This document shows, in pieces, positions 49,337 to 60,523 of a DNA stretch of 64,000 bases. The DNA is from Deltaproteobacteria bacterium (lineage in GTDB: Bacteria > Myxococcota > Myxococcia > Myxococcales > 40CM-4-68-19). The notes beneath the pieces were generated by a model. It was given only the letters and a program-made list of their open reading frames with translations. It ran no database searches and was not told the origin of the DNA. How positions within the stretch are numbered: position 1 is the stretch's first letter; each line of letters opens with the position of its first letter. The stretch is from positions 44,055 through 108,054 of the forward strand of contig VBLC01000065.1 of the NCBI GenBank assembly GCA_005879315.1, read 5' to 3'. The position numbers and the translations under genes were made by a program.

Positions 49337-51190
49337 ATGAACAAGATCCGAATTTCCCGATCGTTGCGGTGGTCGATAGCGCTGCTGGTCCTCGGCGTCT
49401 GCGCTCTCTGGCTGCGCCCATCGCGCCTGCTCGCGGCACCGCCGCCGAACCTCAACTGGCCCAACTACGGAAACGACCTGGCCAACACGCGCTTCCAGGA
49501 CGTGGACCAGATCAACACGAAGAACGCCCACAGTCTCAAGCCTGCCTGGGTCTTCCACACCCGCGTGCTGGATCCGAAGGCGGAATTGCAAGCCTCGCCC
49601 ATCGTCATCGACGGCACCATGTTCGTCACCGACGGACACGACGACGTCTTCGCGCTCGACGCCGCCAAGGGACACCAGAAGTGGGCCTACAAGCCGCTTT
49701 CGACGGGAGACATGCCGCCTCTCGATCAGCTGACGGTCTGCTGCGGCCGCAACAACAAAGGCGTCGCCTTCGGAGAGGGCAAGGTCTTCTACGGGCGGCT
49801 GGACGATGTCGTGGTCGCCTTGAACGCGAACACGGGCAAGGTGGTCTGGAAGAAGACACTGGCCAATTACAAGGATAGCTACGCAATCAACAACGCTGCT
49901 CAGTTCGTGTCCGACGCGCTCGGGCCTGGCAAGTCGCTGGTGATCATCAGCGTGTCCGGAGGCGAGTACGAGATCCGCGGCCGGGTTTTCGCTCTGCGGG
50001 CAAGCGACGGCGAGGTGATGTGGCAGTTCGCCACCACCGATCCGGCGAGCTACGGCTTTCCCGCAACCGAGCAGTACAAGAAAGGCGGCGCGGCTGTCTG
50101 GAATCCGCCCGCCATCGACACGGTCCTGGGGCTGATCTACGTCGTCACCGGCAATGCCGCTCCCGACATCCTCGGCGAGGACAGGCCCGGCGACAATCTG
50201 TTCGCCACCTCGGTCGTCGCTCTCTCCTTGAAGACGGGCGAGCCGAAGTGGCATTTCCAGGCGGTGCACCACGACATCTGGGACTACGACAGCGCGCAGC
50301 CTCCGGTCCTCTTCCCGGTGGGAACGCAGGCCGCGCTGGGCCACTGCAGCAAGAACGGCCAGTACTACATCCTCGAGAGGAGCACGGGGGCGGCGATCTT
50401 CAAAGTGACGGAGCTGCCTGCGCCTGCGGACACGACCGGCTTCCAGCATGCCGCGGCGACGCAGCCGTACTCTGCCGTCGAGCCACTCACGCCATTGACG
50501 TTCGTCCGCCCCAACGACACAGGATTCCCGGCGATGCCGCAGTACACGCCTCCGGGTATCAAGGATGCCAACGGGAAACCCATCGAGTTCGCCATGGTGC
50601 CCGGTGACGACGGCGGATGCGAGTGGAACCCCGCGGGCTACAGCCCGCGCACGAAATTCATCTACTACGGTACGCGCTACGAGCCGGACACCTTCAAGAC
50701 CTTCGAGGGGAACAGGACCCCACTGCCCAACGGACTCCACCTCGGCTCGACCTTCACCAACCGCGTCCCGGGCTCGCATCCCTTCGGCATCTTCGGCGCG
50801 ACCGACACCACGACCGGCAAGGTCGTCTGGAAGATGGAAGTGCCCATCCCGGCGAAGTCGGGCGTGGCGATCGGCGGAGACGTGCTCTTCTTCGCCGAGG
50901 GCCAAGGCAAGTTCCATGCAGTCGACGCCGCGAACGGGACGGTGCTCTACACCTTCGATCCCAGGAGCAGCCACATCCACAACGTAGGCGGCGGCCAGGC
51001 TTCTCCTTCCGTTTACGTCGCGAATGGACGCGAGTTCGTCGCCTATATGTTCGGCGGCAACGTGCCCGACCGGAACAACTTCGCGAACCTCGACGGCGAG
51101 AACCCCGACGCGGGCAAGCTCGGCGATGCCCTCATCGCCTTCGCGATCCCGGTCAAGGGCGAGGGAGAGGCGGAGGATGAGGGCGAGTAG
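49337..51190 (+). CDS. PQQ-dependent (quinoprotein) dehydrogenase
   Basis: A 617-residue periplasmic quinoprotein with an N-terminal signal/anchor (WSIALLVLGVCALWL, then LLAAPPP). Eight-bladed propeller repeats are seen (VFALDAAKGHQKWAYK, VVALNANTGKVVWKK, VVALSLKTGEPKWHF). The vicinal disulfide pair that lies over PQQ in alcohol dehydrogenases is present in TVCCGRNNKGVAF. The catalytic region reads FQAVHHDIWDYDSAQPP, with the likely catalytic Asp in WDYD. That HHDxWDxD form also occurs in glucose-dehydrogenase-type enzymes, so the substrate is open. No cytochrome domain and no pqq biosynthesis genes are in the window. Its last 14 bases overlap the TonB receptor gene. Confidence 0.9.
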   Translation: MNKIRISRSLRWSIALLVLGVCALWLRPSRLLAAPPPNLNWPNYGNDLANTRFQDVDQINTKNAHSLKPAWVFHTRVLDPKAELQASPIVIDGTMFVTDGHDDVFALDAAKGHQKWAYKPLSTGDMPPLDQLTVCCGRNNKGVAFGEGKVFYGRLDDVVVALNANTGKVVWKKTLANYKDSYAINNAAQFVSDALGPGKSLVIISVSGGEYEIRGRVFALRASDGEVMWQFATTDPASYGFPATEQYKKGGAAVWNPPAIDTVLGLIYVVTGNAAPDILGEDRPGDNLFATSVVALSLKTGEPKWHFQAVHHDIWDYDSAQPPVLFPVGTQAALGHCSKNGQYYILERSTGAAIFKVTELPAPADTTGFQHAAATQPYSAVEPLTPLTFVRPNDTGFPAMPQYTPPGIKDANGKPIEFAMVPGDDGGCEWNPAGYSPRTKFIYYGTRYEPDTFKTFEGNRTPLPNGLHLGSTFTNRVPGSHPFGIFGATDTTTGKVVWKMEVPIPAKSGVAIGGDVLFFAEGQGKFHAVDAANGTVLYTFDPRSSHIHNVGGGQASPSVYVANGREFVAYMFGGNVPDRNNFANLDGENPDAGKLGDALIAFAIPVKGEGEAEDEGE

Positions 51191-53231
51191 CGCCGTCCTC
51201 GTCTCCCTGGTGGTCGGCTCAGCCGCGGCCAGCGCGGCTGAGGCCGACCCGGAGGAACAAGTCCTCGAGCCAGTCGTGATCACGGCGACGCGCGAGCCCC
51301 GGCCGCCCAGTGACGTGCCCGCAGCGGTCACCGTCGTCGGTCGCAAGGAGATCGGGCAATCGCCCGCGAAGTCCTTGGATGAGCTGCTCCGCTCGGTCCC
51401 CTCCTTCGGGTTGTTCCGCAGGAGCAGCAGCCTGGTTGCCGATCCCACGTCACAAGGGGTCAACCTGCGCGGAATCGGACCCTCCGGCGTCTCGCGCGGG
51501 CTGGTGCTGGCCGACGGCGTGCCGGTGAACGACCCGTTCGGCGGCTGGGTCTACTGGAGCTCGCTCCCGCGGCTCGGCATCGAACAGATCGAGATCGTCC
51601 CCGGCGGCGCCTCCGCGCTCTACGGCAGCTCGGCGCTAGGAGGCGTGGTCCAGATCGTCTCGCGCCCGATCAATGATGCGCTCGAGGCGCAGGCCGATGC
51701 CGGCGCGCCGGGGACCGGCTCTTTCGCGGCCCTGGCGGCGCATCGCTGGGGAGCGGTCGCGGGAGCGCTGGAAGGCGAGGCGTTGTCGACCGACGGCTAC
51801 TTCGTCGTGCCCGACTCGATGCGCGGGCCGATCGATCGCCACGCCTCCTCGTACCATGGCACCGCCGCCGCGCGCTTCGAGGCGGCGCCCCTGCCCTGGC
51901 TCACGCTCTCCGCCCGCGGCGGCTTCTTCGCCGAGCGCCAGAATGGAGGCACCCAGTTCACCACCGGATCGGTGAACCAGGGCGACCTCGCCCTGGGCGC
52001 GGCGATGCGAACCGACGAGCTGGGCTCTTTGGACCTGCGGCTCTTCGGACAAGCGCAGCGGTTCGAGCAGGAGCGCACGCGGATCCTGCCCGATGCCACG
52101 ACGCGCGCCAGCGAAGTCCTCGCCGCCAGGCAAGGCGTACCCACGCAGGACCAGGGGCTCAGTCTCTCCTGGGCGAGCCGCGGGCTCTTCGCGCTGGGAA
52201 CCCATCGCCTGCTGGCCGGCGCGGACCTGCGCCAGATCATGGGTCGCTCCAACGAGGACCTCTTCCCCGCGGCGGTGTCCGCCACCTCGGTGGTCCGACG
52301 CGAGGCGGGCGGGACACAACGACAGGCGGGCCTCTTCGCGCAGGATGTCTACGACTTGTCGGAGGCCGTGCAGCTCTCGGCCACCGTTCGGTTCGACTTC
52401 TGGCGCAACCTCGACGCCGACCGCTTCGAACGCCAGAACGGTGGCGCGACCACCGAAACGCGCTTCGCCGATCGGACCGCGCGACAGCTGAGCCCGAGGG
52501 CGGGTCTGCGCGTGCGCCCGAACCGCTGGCTTACCTTGCGCGCCTCGGCCTACCAGGCGTTCCGCGCGCCGACGCTGAATGAGCTGTACCGGCCCTTCCA
52601 GGTCGGCACCGTGCGCACGGAGGCCAACGAGAACCTGGGGCCGGAGACGCTGCGCGGCGCCGAGGCGGGAATCGAAGTCGGCTTCCCCCGCGAGTGGAGC
52701 GTGCGAGCCACAGGTTTCTGGAATCTGCTCGACAACCCGGTGACGAACGTGACTCTCGCCCCGAACAGCCAGCAGCGGCAGAACCTGGGACAGGCGCGCA
52801 TCCGCGGCGCCGACTTCGACGCGCGCTGGCGCTTCGGTCCCTCCTGGGTAGCCGGCGCCGGCGCCACTTTCGTCGACGCGCGCGTCAGCGACGCAGGCGC
52901 GCAGACGCAGCTGGTCGGCAAGCAGCTCCCGCAGGACCCGCGCTTTCGCGCCGCTCTTTCCCTCGCCTTCGACGACCGGCGGATCCTCACCGCCCAGGGT
53001 CAGCTCCGCTTCCAGAGCCGGCAGTTCGAGGACGACCAGAACCTCCTGCCGCTGGCGAGCTTCGTCGTGGTGGACCTGTTGCTCAGCCGGCGCCTGAGCG
53101 ACCGCGTCGAGATCGTGCTCGCGGCGGAGAACCTGTTCGACCGCAGATATCTCGTCGGACGGCAGGGTGGAATCGACACTCTCGGGCAGCCGCTCTTCGT
53201 CCACGGAGGTGTCCGGGTGCAGCTCGAGTAA
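51177..53231 (+). CDS. TonB-dependent outer-membrane receptor (coupled to the quinoprotein)
   Basis: A 684-residue receptor. The ATG at 51177 lies inside the end of the dehydrogenase gene with GCGGAGG just before it, so translation is coupled. A signal peptide (to ASAAEA) is followed by a TonB box-like PVVITATRE, a plug domain (about 45-160; SLDELLRSVPSFG, VNLRGIGPSG, LADGVPVNDPFGG, ALYGSSALGGVVQIVSR) and a 22-strand-type barrel ending in FVHGGVRVQLE. The substrate is unknown. Coupling to a PQQ enzyme suggests uptake of its cofactor PQQ or a metal, as E. coli PqqU (YncD) imports PQQ. Confidence 0.92.
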   Translation: MRASSAVLVSLVVGSAAASAAEADPEEQVLEPVVITATREPRPPSDVPAAVTVVGRKEIGQSPAKSLDELLRSVPSFGLFRRSSSLVADPTSQGVNLRGIGPSGVSRGLVLADGVPVNDPFGGWVYWSSLPRLGIEQIEIVPGGASALYGSSALGGVVQIVSRPINDALEAQADAGAPGTGSFAALAAHRWGAVAGALEGEALSTDGYFVVPDSMRGPIDRHASSYHGTAAARFEAAPLPWLTLSARGGFFAERQNGGTQFTTGSVNQGDLALGAAMRTDELGSLDLRLFGQAQRFEQERTRILPDATTRASEVLAARQGVPTQDQGLSLSWASRGLFALGTHRLLAGADLRQIMGRSNEDLFPAAVSATSVVRREAGGTQRQAGLFAQDVYDLSEAVQLSATVRFDFWRNLDADRFERQNGGATTETRFADRTARQLSPRAGLRVRPNRWLTLRASAYQAFRAPTLNELYRPFQVGTVRTEANENLGPETLRGAEAGIEVGFPREWSVRATGFWNLLDNPVTNVTLAPNSQQRQNLGQARIRGADFDARWRFGPSWVAGAGATFVDARVSDAGAQTQLVGKQLPQDPRFRAALSLAFDDRRILTAQGQLRFQSRQFEDDQNLLPLASFVVVDLLLSRRLSDRVEIVLAAENLFDRRYLVGRQGGIDTLGQPLFVHGGVRVQLE

Positions 53232-55505
53232 TCAGAGGCGGTAGCTCAAGCTCGCGCGCACCTGGAAGGGGCGGCCCGGAGTGCGAAACGGCTCGACGGG
53301 TTCGCCCGGCAGCTTCGGATTGCGGGCAAAGGTCCCGAAGGTGTTGTAGCGGGCGTCGAGGATGTTGGTGAGCTGGAGCGAGGCGCTCAGCCCGCCGGCG
53401 GTCGCGCGGGCGCCGGCGTCGAGGGAGAAGTATCCATCGAGTTCGGGAGCGACGTTCTCTTCGTCGCCACGGAGACGCTGAGACCCGACGTAGAGTCCCG
53501 AGAGCGACAGCCAGAGCCAGCTGCTCGGCCGCAGCTCGATCCCGGCATTCGCGCGGTGGCGCGGAACGAGCGGGAACCGGTTGCCGGCGGACACGTGCTC
53601 CAGGCAGGAGGACGCGCTGCAGTCGGAGGTCTGCCGCGGCGTCGCCAGCACGAGGTCGGTTTCGAAGCTGGCTTCCGTCAGCGCATAGTTGGCGAAGATC
53701 TCCAGCGCCGGTTCGAGCGCCGCGCGCAGGGCGAGCTCGAGACCCTGGCGCCTCGTCTGCCCGACGTTCTGGAAGTACACGCCGATCGTGCCCGTGGGCG
53801 AGACGGAGAAGATGTCGTCGAACACGTCGGTACGGAAGACGCTGAGCCGCGCCTCCAGCCAGCGGACCGGCCGGGTCCGCGCGCCGACTTCGTAGTTGAT
53901 TGTCCTCACCGGCTTCAATGCGGGATCGGGCGCCGTTCCTGCCTGCAGGCCCGGGCAGATCGCGGCCGGGCTTGCGCAGGTGAGCTCGAACAGGGCCGGC
54001 GCGCGGAATCCCTGGGCGACCGAGAGATAGACGCCGTGCTTGGGCGAAACATTGTAATTCAGCCCGAAGAGCGCGTCGAAGCGCCGGAAGACCTCCGCGC
54101 CGGAGGAGTTCTCGCGCCCGGACGACGGCGGGCTGTCGTCGGTGATGCCGTGGCGGATGAAATCCCAGCGGCTCGCCGCAGAGAGCAACAGCTCGTCGCC
54201 TTCGTGCAGCGCGCCGGCCGCGATCTGCAGGGTATCCTGGAGATAGGCGGCGAAGGTGTTCTGCCGGTCGCGGACCTTGCTATTGACCTCGCGCAGGGGA
54301 CAAGCCTGGCTCGGGTCGAGGGCGTTGGCGATGGCCTGGCGCAAGCAGTCGGTCAGTGTTCGATCGTTCTTCTCCGTGAACACGGTCGCGTCCACCGCCG
54401 CATGGGCGTAGTCGAGGCCCGCGACGAGAAGATTCGGACGCTGGAAGAACCTGTTGTCTGAACTCAACTGGAGCGCACCGCCCGCGACCATCGTCCGGGC
54501 CTGCAGGCGGCTGTTGTCCGCGAGCATGCTCACGTTGAACTGCTCGATGCTCAGGTGCCGGGCGAAGCCGTTTGCCGAGAGTGTGAAGCCCCGCCCCAGG
54601 TCCTGGCGAAGATTGAGGGTGACGAAATTGAGAAATGGCTCGAAGAAATCTCCTGGTGTGAAGTTGCCGCTCCGGTCGGCGAGCAGGTCCGCGGGAGGGA
54701 GCGATCCCGGCTGATGGATCTTGTTCTGCACATACTGGTACGAGAGCGTGAGATCGGTGCCCGAGCGGACATAGCCCACCTTGCCGAAAGCCCGGGACAG
54801 TCGCGCCTGCGAAGCGTCGCGCCAGCCGTCTTCGCGCGTCTCGTTCGCGGAGAAGTAGAAATCGAAGGGGGCCGCCGCGCCGGAGAACTGCAGGCGGTAG
54901 TCCTGTTGGCCATACGTCCCGAGGCCGACCCGAGCACTGGCCGCGGGGTCGCTCTTGCCACGCCGCGTGACCAGGTTGAGGACGCCAGCAAGCGTGTTCC
55001 TCCCGAAGACGACCGACGGACCGCGAATCACCTCGACCCGGTCCAGGTCGTCGATGGGAAGCAGATCGAAGTTCAGCTCCTCGGCTGTCGCCTCGTTGAT
55101 TCGCACGCCATCGAGAAAGACGCTCACTCCTTGCGGGACGCCGGTCACCGAGGTGGCGGTGAATCCGCGCAGGGTGAGATCGGGCTGGTAGGAGTTCCCT
55201 TGTTCATCCAGGAGCGTGAGCCCACCCTGGTGCCGCAGCGATTCGGGCAGCGTCGGCGCGCTCTGCATTGCATCGCCGGCGATGACCTCCACGCTGGCGG
55301 GGATCCACGAAGGCGGCAGCGGCTCGCGCAGCCGCGCGGGGGAGACGATGATCATCTCTGGAGCCTCGAGGACCGGAGTGTTCTGCGCAGGGTTCGCGGG
55401 CGCCTCTGCCGCGCTGGGATCGCCCTGCTCAGCCCAGAGGCGGAGCGGGATTGCCGACAGGATCAGAGCCGGCGCGAGCGAGAGCGGTGTCGCCCCCCGG
55501 GACAC
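53232..55505 (-). CDS. TonB-dependent outer-membrane receptor
   Basis: A 757-residue receptor with signal peptide (to LRLWA), a proline/alanine-rich spacer, TonB box region EMIIVSPARL, plug (about 60-180; LPESLRHQGGLTLLDEQGN, LTLRGFTATSVTG, FLDGVRINEATAEELNFDLL, GRNTLAGVLNLVTRRGK) and a barrel ending FQVRASLSYRL. The plug form is close to FhuE/FecA-like or vitamin B12-type receptors but the ligand cannot be told. The GTG start at 55505 has no clear ribosome-binding site. Its stop abuts that of the convergent receptor gene. Confidence 0.9.
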   Translation of the reverse strand: MSRGATPLSLAPALILSAIPLRLWAEQGDPSAAEAPANPAQNTPVLEAPEMIIVSPARLREPLPPSWIPASVEVIAGDAMQSAPTLPESLRHQGGLTLLDEQGNSYQPDLTLRGFTATSVTGVPQGVSVFLDGVRINEATAEELNFDLLPIDDLDRVEVIRGPSVVFGRNTLAGVLNLVTRRGKSDPAASARVGLGTYGQQDYRLQFSGAAAPFDFYFSANETREDGWRDASQARLSRAFGKVGYVRSGTDLTLSYQYVQNKIHQPGSLPPADLLADRSGNFTPGDFFEPFLNFVTLNLRQDLGRGFTLSANGFARHLSIEQFNVSMLADNSRLQARTMVAGGALQLSSDNRFFQRPNLLVAGLDYAHAAVDATVFTEKNDRTLTDCLRQAIANALDPSQACPLREVNSKVRDRQNTFAAYLQDTLQIAAGALHEGDELLLSAASRWDFIRHGITDDSPPSSGRENSSGAEVFRRFDALFGLNYNVSPKHGVYLSVAQGFRAPALFELTCASPAAICPGLQAGTAPDPALKPVRTINYEVGARTRPVRWLEARLSVFRTDVFDDIFSVSPTGTIGVYFQNVGQTRRQGLELALRAALEPALEIFANYALTEASFETDLVLATPRQTSDCSASSCLEHVSAGNRFPLVPRHRANAGIELRPSSWLWLSLSGLYVGSQRLRGDEENVAPELDGYFSLDAGARATAGGLSASLQLTNILDARYNTFGTFARNPKLPGEPVEPFRTPGRPFQVRASLSYRL

Positions 55506-55592
55506 GCCAGCAATCTAGCACCAGCCTGCAGTCGCTCGGCAACGTCCCGGCTCATCTCGCGCGCTGCAGGGCGCCGATACCGCTGAACGCAT

Positions 55593-57014
55593 TCAGCGCG
55601 GCGTCAGCAAGACTGTCGTGGAGCCCATCTCCGTTCGTCGCGCGAGGATCTGCCCGCGCGCGTTGATGGCAAACGCCGAGTGAAGCCGCGCTGGAGGATT
55701 GAGGGCGCCAACCAGATCGATCAGTTGCCCGTCTTTCCACAAGATGGCGGTTGCAGCGGCGCCCTCGGAAATCGCGATGGCGACCGCGCCGACGGCGTCG
55801 CCCGACGCATTGACCGCCCGGAGCCAGCTCTCGAGCCCACCGCCCACCTGCGCTCCCAGGGTCGGCCAAGGTCGCGTGGCGATCTCGCTGTCGAGGTCCG
55901 TCAACTGGCCGGCTGTCCACACCCCTGCGTGCCACCAGTGCATTCCCGGAACGGACCCCACCACGTGTCCCCGCGCGCTCATCGCCGAGGGATGGAGCGA
56001 GTCAGGGAGTGCGCCGAGGTCGACTGCCTCGGTCTCCGTCAGGATCATCTCGTCGCAGCCCGACGGCGGTGTCAGCCGGTCGCAGGCGACAACTCCAATC
56101 TTGCCGTTGTCGTCGATGGCCATCGCGACGCTCTCGGACTTGCCGGTCCTGGCGCCGAGATCGGAAACGCGCCCATCCTTCCACATCACGGCATGAGTTT
56201 CCGCGGAGGGGGTCATCGACCCGCCGACGACGACGCCCGTCGCATTCATGGCGTTCACGAAGTCTACGGCGCCGAGCTTTTCTAGCTCGACGAAGCTATC
56301 GGAAGCGGCGATGAATGCACCTTCTATTCCCTGATCATTCATGAGCGTCCCTGCGACGCGACCCGCTGCAGTCGCCGCAGCCCAGGCCCGAGTTCCCACT
56401 GGGACCTGAAACCGGTGCAGTGTGCCGTCCCAGAGGAACAGCTCCCATTTCAAGCTGCTGCACAACGGTGGGCTGTCGCAGATCCTGCCCGCCACGGCGC
56501 CCGCATCGTCGAGGGCCTGGGCGTCGGTCACGGTGTCAGGCCCGCCGAGCTGGGATAGATCGGTGACGTCGTAGGCGATGCCGTCAGGCGGGTAGGGCGC
56601 AGGCGCAAAGTTCGCCGTCACGATTTGTCGATCGTCGATCTGAATCGAACAAGCCTTCCAGGGCGCCAAGCCCGCGCAACCCTCACCCCAGGAGTAGAGA
56701 AGCCATCCCAGGACAGCGTCGCCGGTCAGCGTTGCCGTCGACCCTTTATCGAGATGCACCTCACAGTGCGCGGAGCAAGTCACCTTCGTCGCGGCCGCCG
56801 CGGAAATCCCGGAGACATGGACACTCCCTTGCCCCGCGGAAACGTCCACGACGAGCACCGCGGTCGGCGCGGGCACAGATGGTCCGCTCGGCGACGGCGT
56901 CGATCCGGGCTGCGCAGGGTCTTTTGCCCCCGTCTTGCCACACCCGAACAAGAGCGCAGCCACTGCGAACGCGCGCGCTTTCGACGCGCGACTCATTCGA
57001 TGACCGCTGGTCAT
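55593..57014 (-). CDS. HAF-repeat lipoprotein
   Basis: A 473-residue predicted lipoprotein: signal peptide with lipobox LLFGCGKTG, a Pro/Ser spacer, then a PEGA/bacterial-repeat-like segment (about 45-125; AHCEVHLDKGSTATLTGDAV) and a propeller of HAF-type extracellular repeats recognisable by AVMWKDGRVSDLG, AGVWTAGQLTDLD and AILWKDGQLIDLVG, each preceded by a G.VVG or G.AVG strand. The Cys pairs (TCSAHC, CAGLAPWKAC, ICDSPPLC) may form disulfides. Function unknown. The ATG at 57014 is chosen because of a G-rich ribosome-binding site; an ATG 6 codons downstream is possible. Confidence 0.78.
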   Translation of the reverse strand: MTSGHRMSRASKARAFAVAALLFGCGKTGAKDPAQPGSTPSPSGPSVPAPTAVLVVDVSAGQGSVHVSGISAAAATKVTCSAHCEVHLDKGSTATLTGDAVLGWLLYSWGEGCAGLAPWKACSIQIDDRQIVTANFAPAPYPPDGIAYDVTDLSQLGGPDTVTDAQALDDAGAVAGRICDSPPLCSSLKWELFLWDGTLHRFQVPVGTRAWAAATAAGRVAGTLMNDQGIEGAFIAASDSFVELEKLGAVDFVNAMNATGVVVGGSMTPSAETHAVMWKDGRVSDLGARTGKSESVAMAIDDNGKIGVVACDRLTPPSGCDEMILTETEAVDLGALPDSLHPSAMSARGHVVGSVPGMHWWHAGVWTAGQLTDLDSEIATRPWPTLGAQVGGGLESWLRAVNASGDAVGAVAIAISEGAAATAILWKDGQLIDLVGALNPPARLHSAFAINARGQILARRTEMGSTTVLLTPR

Positions 57015-57096
57015 TCCCCCGCCCCCGTGAGGACGATGGCTACGGCGAGCTCGAGAAGCAAGCGTGCGCTTGTCAGTAGAGGGGCGAAAGGAGGTG

Positions 57097-59075
<1,979 letters not shown>

Positions 59076-59157
59076 CTAGCGACCTCCTCCACTTGGAAGA
59101 ATAGCTCAAGACTGCCACGGCCTCGTGCTTCCGATCTGCCGGCAGGAGTAGCGCGGA

Positions 59158-59220
59158 CGCGACGGCGGTTGTCGCCTGCGCGACAGGGCGGCCGCGCCGA
59201 CCGAGGCAGCCGCCCTTTTT
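59158..59220 (+). terminator. Orphan plus-strand terminator-like structure
   Basis: AGGGCGGC (59185-59192) and GCCGCCCT (59209-59216) close a hairpin with a 16-base GC-rich loop, followed directly by TTTTT (59216-59220). A smaller GCGAC/GTCGC stem lies just upstream. No plus-strand gene precedes it (fcl runs the other way), so it would end either a short non-coding RNA from the 59076-59184 region or an attenuated leader of the following gene. Confidence 0.5.
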
Positions 59221-59234
59221 CTTGTGCCTGGCGC

Positions 59235-59250
59235 TGGCACGTTCTCTGCT
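59235..59250 (+). promoter_or_regulatory. Sigma-54-type (-24/-12) promoter
   Basis: TGGCACG (59235-59241), TTCT and CTGCT (59246-59250) match the sigma-54 consensus TGGCACR-N4-TTGCW except for one base, with the invariant GG and GC exactly 10 bases apart. It lies 32 bases before the ATG of the TonB-C-like gene, leaving room for a start site about 20 bases upstream of the ATG and a GGGAAAGGGAG ribosome-binding region. No activator gene is adjacent. Confidence 0.65.
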
Positions 59251-59281
59251 CTCTCTTGCCGCGGGGAAAGGGAGAGCAAGC

Positions 59282-59650
59282 ATGTCGAAGTCACTCTGTC
59301 TCGCAGTCCTTCTCTGCGCAGGCGCCGCGGGCGCCGGCTCGACGGTGATCGAGGCGCCGGCCATGGTGATCACCTCCTTCAAGACTCCGCGGCCCGACTG
59401 CCAGCCGGCCAAGCCGATCGCGCCCGACGAGGCCATCGCTTTCGGACTCACAGGCACCGTGCGCGTCGAGTACGTCGTCTATCCGGACGGGCACGTGGGC
59501 GACATCAGCCTGGCCAGGTCGACGGCGCACCCGGCGCTGGGCGATGCGGTCAAGCGCTGGCTCGGCGGCTGCGCCTACGTCGCCGGGGCCGTCGAGGGCA
59601 AGCCCATCGCGCTGCGCGTTTCGCAGCTCTTCATCTTCAAGAGCTTCTAG
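59282..59650 (+). CDS. Small exported TonB C-terminal-domain-like protein
   Basis: A 122-residue protein with a signal peptide (to GAAGAGS). The mature part resembles the TonB C-terminal fold: a segment of about 40 residues from FGLTGTVRVEYVVYPDGHVGD through LARSTAHPALGDAVKRWL. It lacks a membrane anchor and Pro-rich spacer, so it is not a complete TonB. It probably binds another envelope protein. Likely controlled by the sigma-54 promoter upstream. The next gene begins 63 bases downstream and may be cotranscribed. Confidence 0.72.
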   Translation: MSKSLCLAVLLCAGAAGAGSTVIEAPAMVITSFKTPRPDCQPAKPIAPDEAIAFGLTGTVRVEYVVYPDGHVGDISLARSTAHPALGDAVKRWLGGCAYVAGAVEGKPIALRVSQLFIFKSF

Positions 59651-59713
59651 CTTCGCAACCAGATCGACGCGCCCGGTGTGACGCCCCGGGCGCGGCGTTC
59701 TTACAATCTCTTC

Positions 59714-60523
59714 ATGACCCCCTTCCGCGAGCTGCATCGGCAAGGCTGCTTCGTCATGCCCAACCCCTGGGACGCAGGCAGCGCGCGATATCTGCAGCAC
59801 CTGGGATTTCGCGCGCTGGCGACCACCAGCGCCGGAATGGCCTTCTCGATGGGCCAGCCCGACGGCGGCGTTTCGCGCGCAGCAGCGCTGCAGCACATCC
59901 GCGCCATCGTCGAGACCGTCGACGTGCCGATCAATGCCGACTTCGAGTCGGGCTACGCGGCCGACGCCGCGGGAGTGGCCGAGAGCGTGAAGCTGTGCAT
60001 CGCGACGGGCGTCGCCGGCCTCTCCATCGAGGACTCCAGCGAGCGCGGCCTCCGCGAGCTCCCCGAGGCCGTCGAGCGATTGCGGGCGGCGCGCGCGGCC
60101 GTCGATGCGTCGGGCAAGGAGGTCGTTCTCACCGGCCGCGCCGAATGCTTCTTGCTGGGCCATCCTGATGCACTGCGCGAGTCACTGCGGCGCCTCGAAG
60201 CCTATGCCGCCGCCGGCGCCGATTGCCTCTACGCTCCCGGCCTGCGTACGCGAGAGGACGTCGCCGCCGTGGTGAAGGCTGTCGCGCCCAAGCCCGTCAA
60301 CGTCCTCGTCGCAGCCCCCACCTTCACCGTGCGCGAGCTCGAGGATCTGGGCGTGCGCCGCATCAGCGTCGGCGGAGCGCTCGCGCGAGCGGCGTACGGC
60401 GCATTCATGAGCGCGGCGGAGGAGATCGCGCGCGAAGGGACCTTCTCCGCGCTCGGACGGGCGCGGCCGCACGCGGAGCTCAACGCTTTCTTCCGGGAGG
60501 CGGGCCGCTTCAGGGACGGCTGA
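59714..60523 (+). CDS. Isocitrate lyase/PEP mutase-superfamily enzyme
   Basis: A 269-residue TIM-barrel enzyme. Segments typical of the family are MPNPWDAGSARYLQHLGFRA, TTSAGMAFSMG, the metal/substrate motif INADFESGYA, IEDSS and LTGRAECFL. Close family members are called oxaloacetate decarboxylases, 2-methylisocitrate lyases or carboxyvinyl-carboxyphosphonate mutases; the specific reaction cannot be told. The ATG at 59714 begins the conserved sequence, an upstream start adding 12 unrelated residues. The 3' end overlaps the convergent OmpA gene by 14 bases. Confidence 0.85.
   Translation: MTPFRELHRQGCFVMPNPWDAGSARYLQHLGFRALATTSAGMAFSMGQPDGGVSRAAALQHIRAIVETVDVPINADFESGYAADAAGVAESVKLCIATGVAGLSIEDSSERGLRELPEAVERLRAARAAVDASGKEVVLTGRAECFLLGHPDALRESLRRLEAYAAAGADCLYAPGLRTREDVAAVVKAVAPKPVNVLVAAPTFTVRELEDLGVRRISVGGALARAAYGAFMSAAEEIAREGTFSALGRARPHAELNAFFREAGRFRDG

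Noticed and set aside
50260..50310. Lanthanide-dependence of the PQQ dehydrogenase from the Asp-x-Asp in WDYD
   Set aside because: The HHDxWDxD form is also present in glucose-dehydrogenase-type quinoproteins that use Ca or Mg, so it is not diagnostic here.
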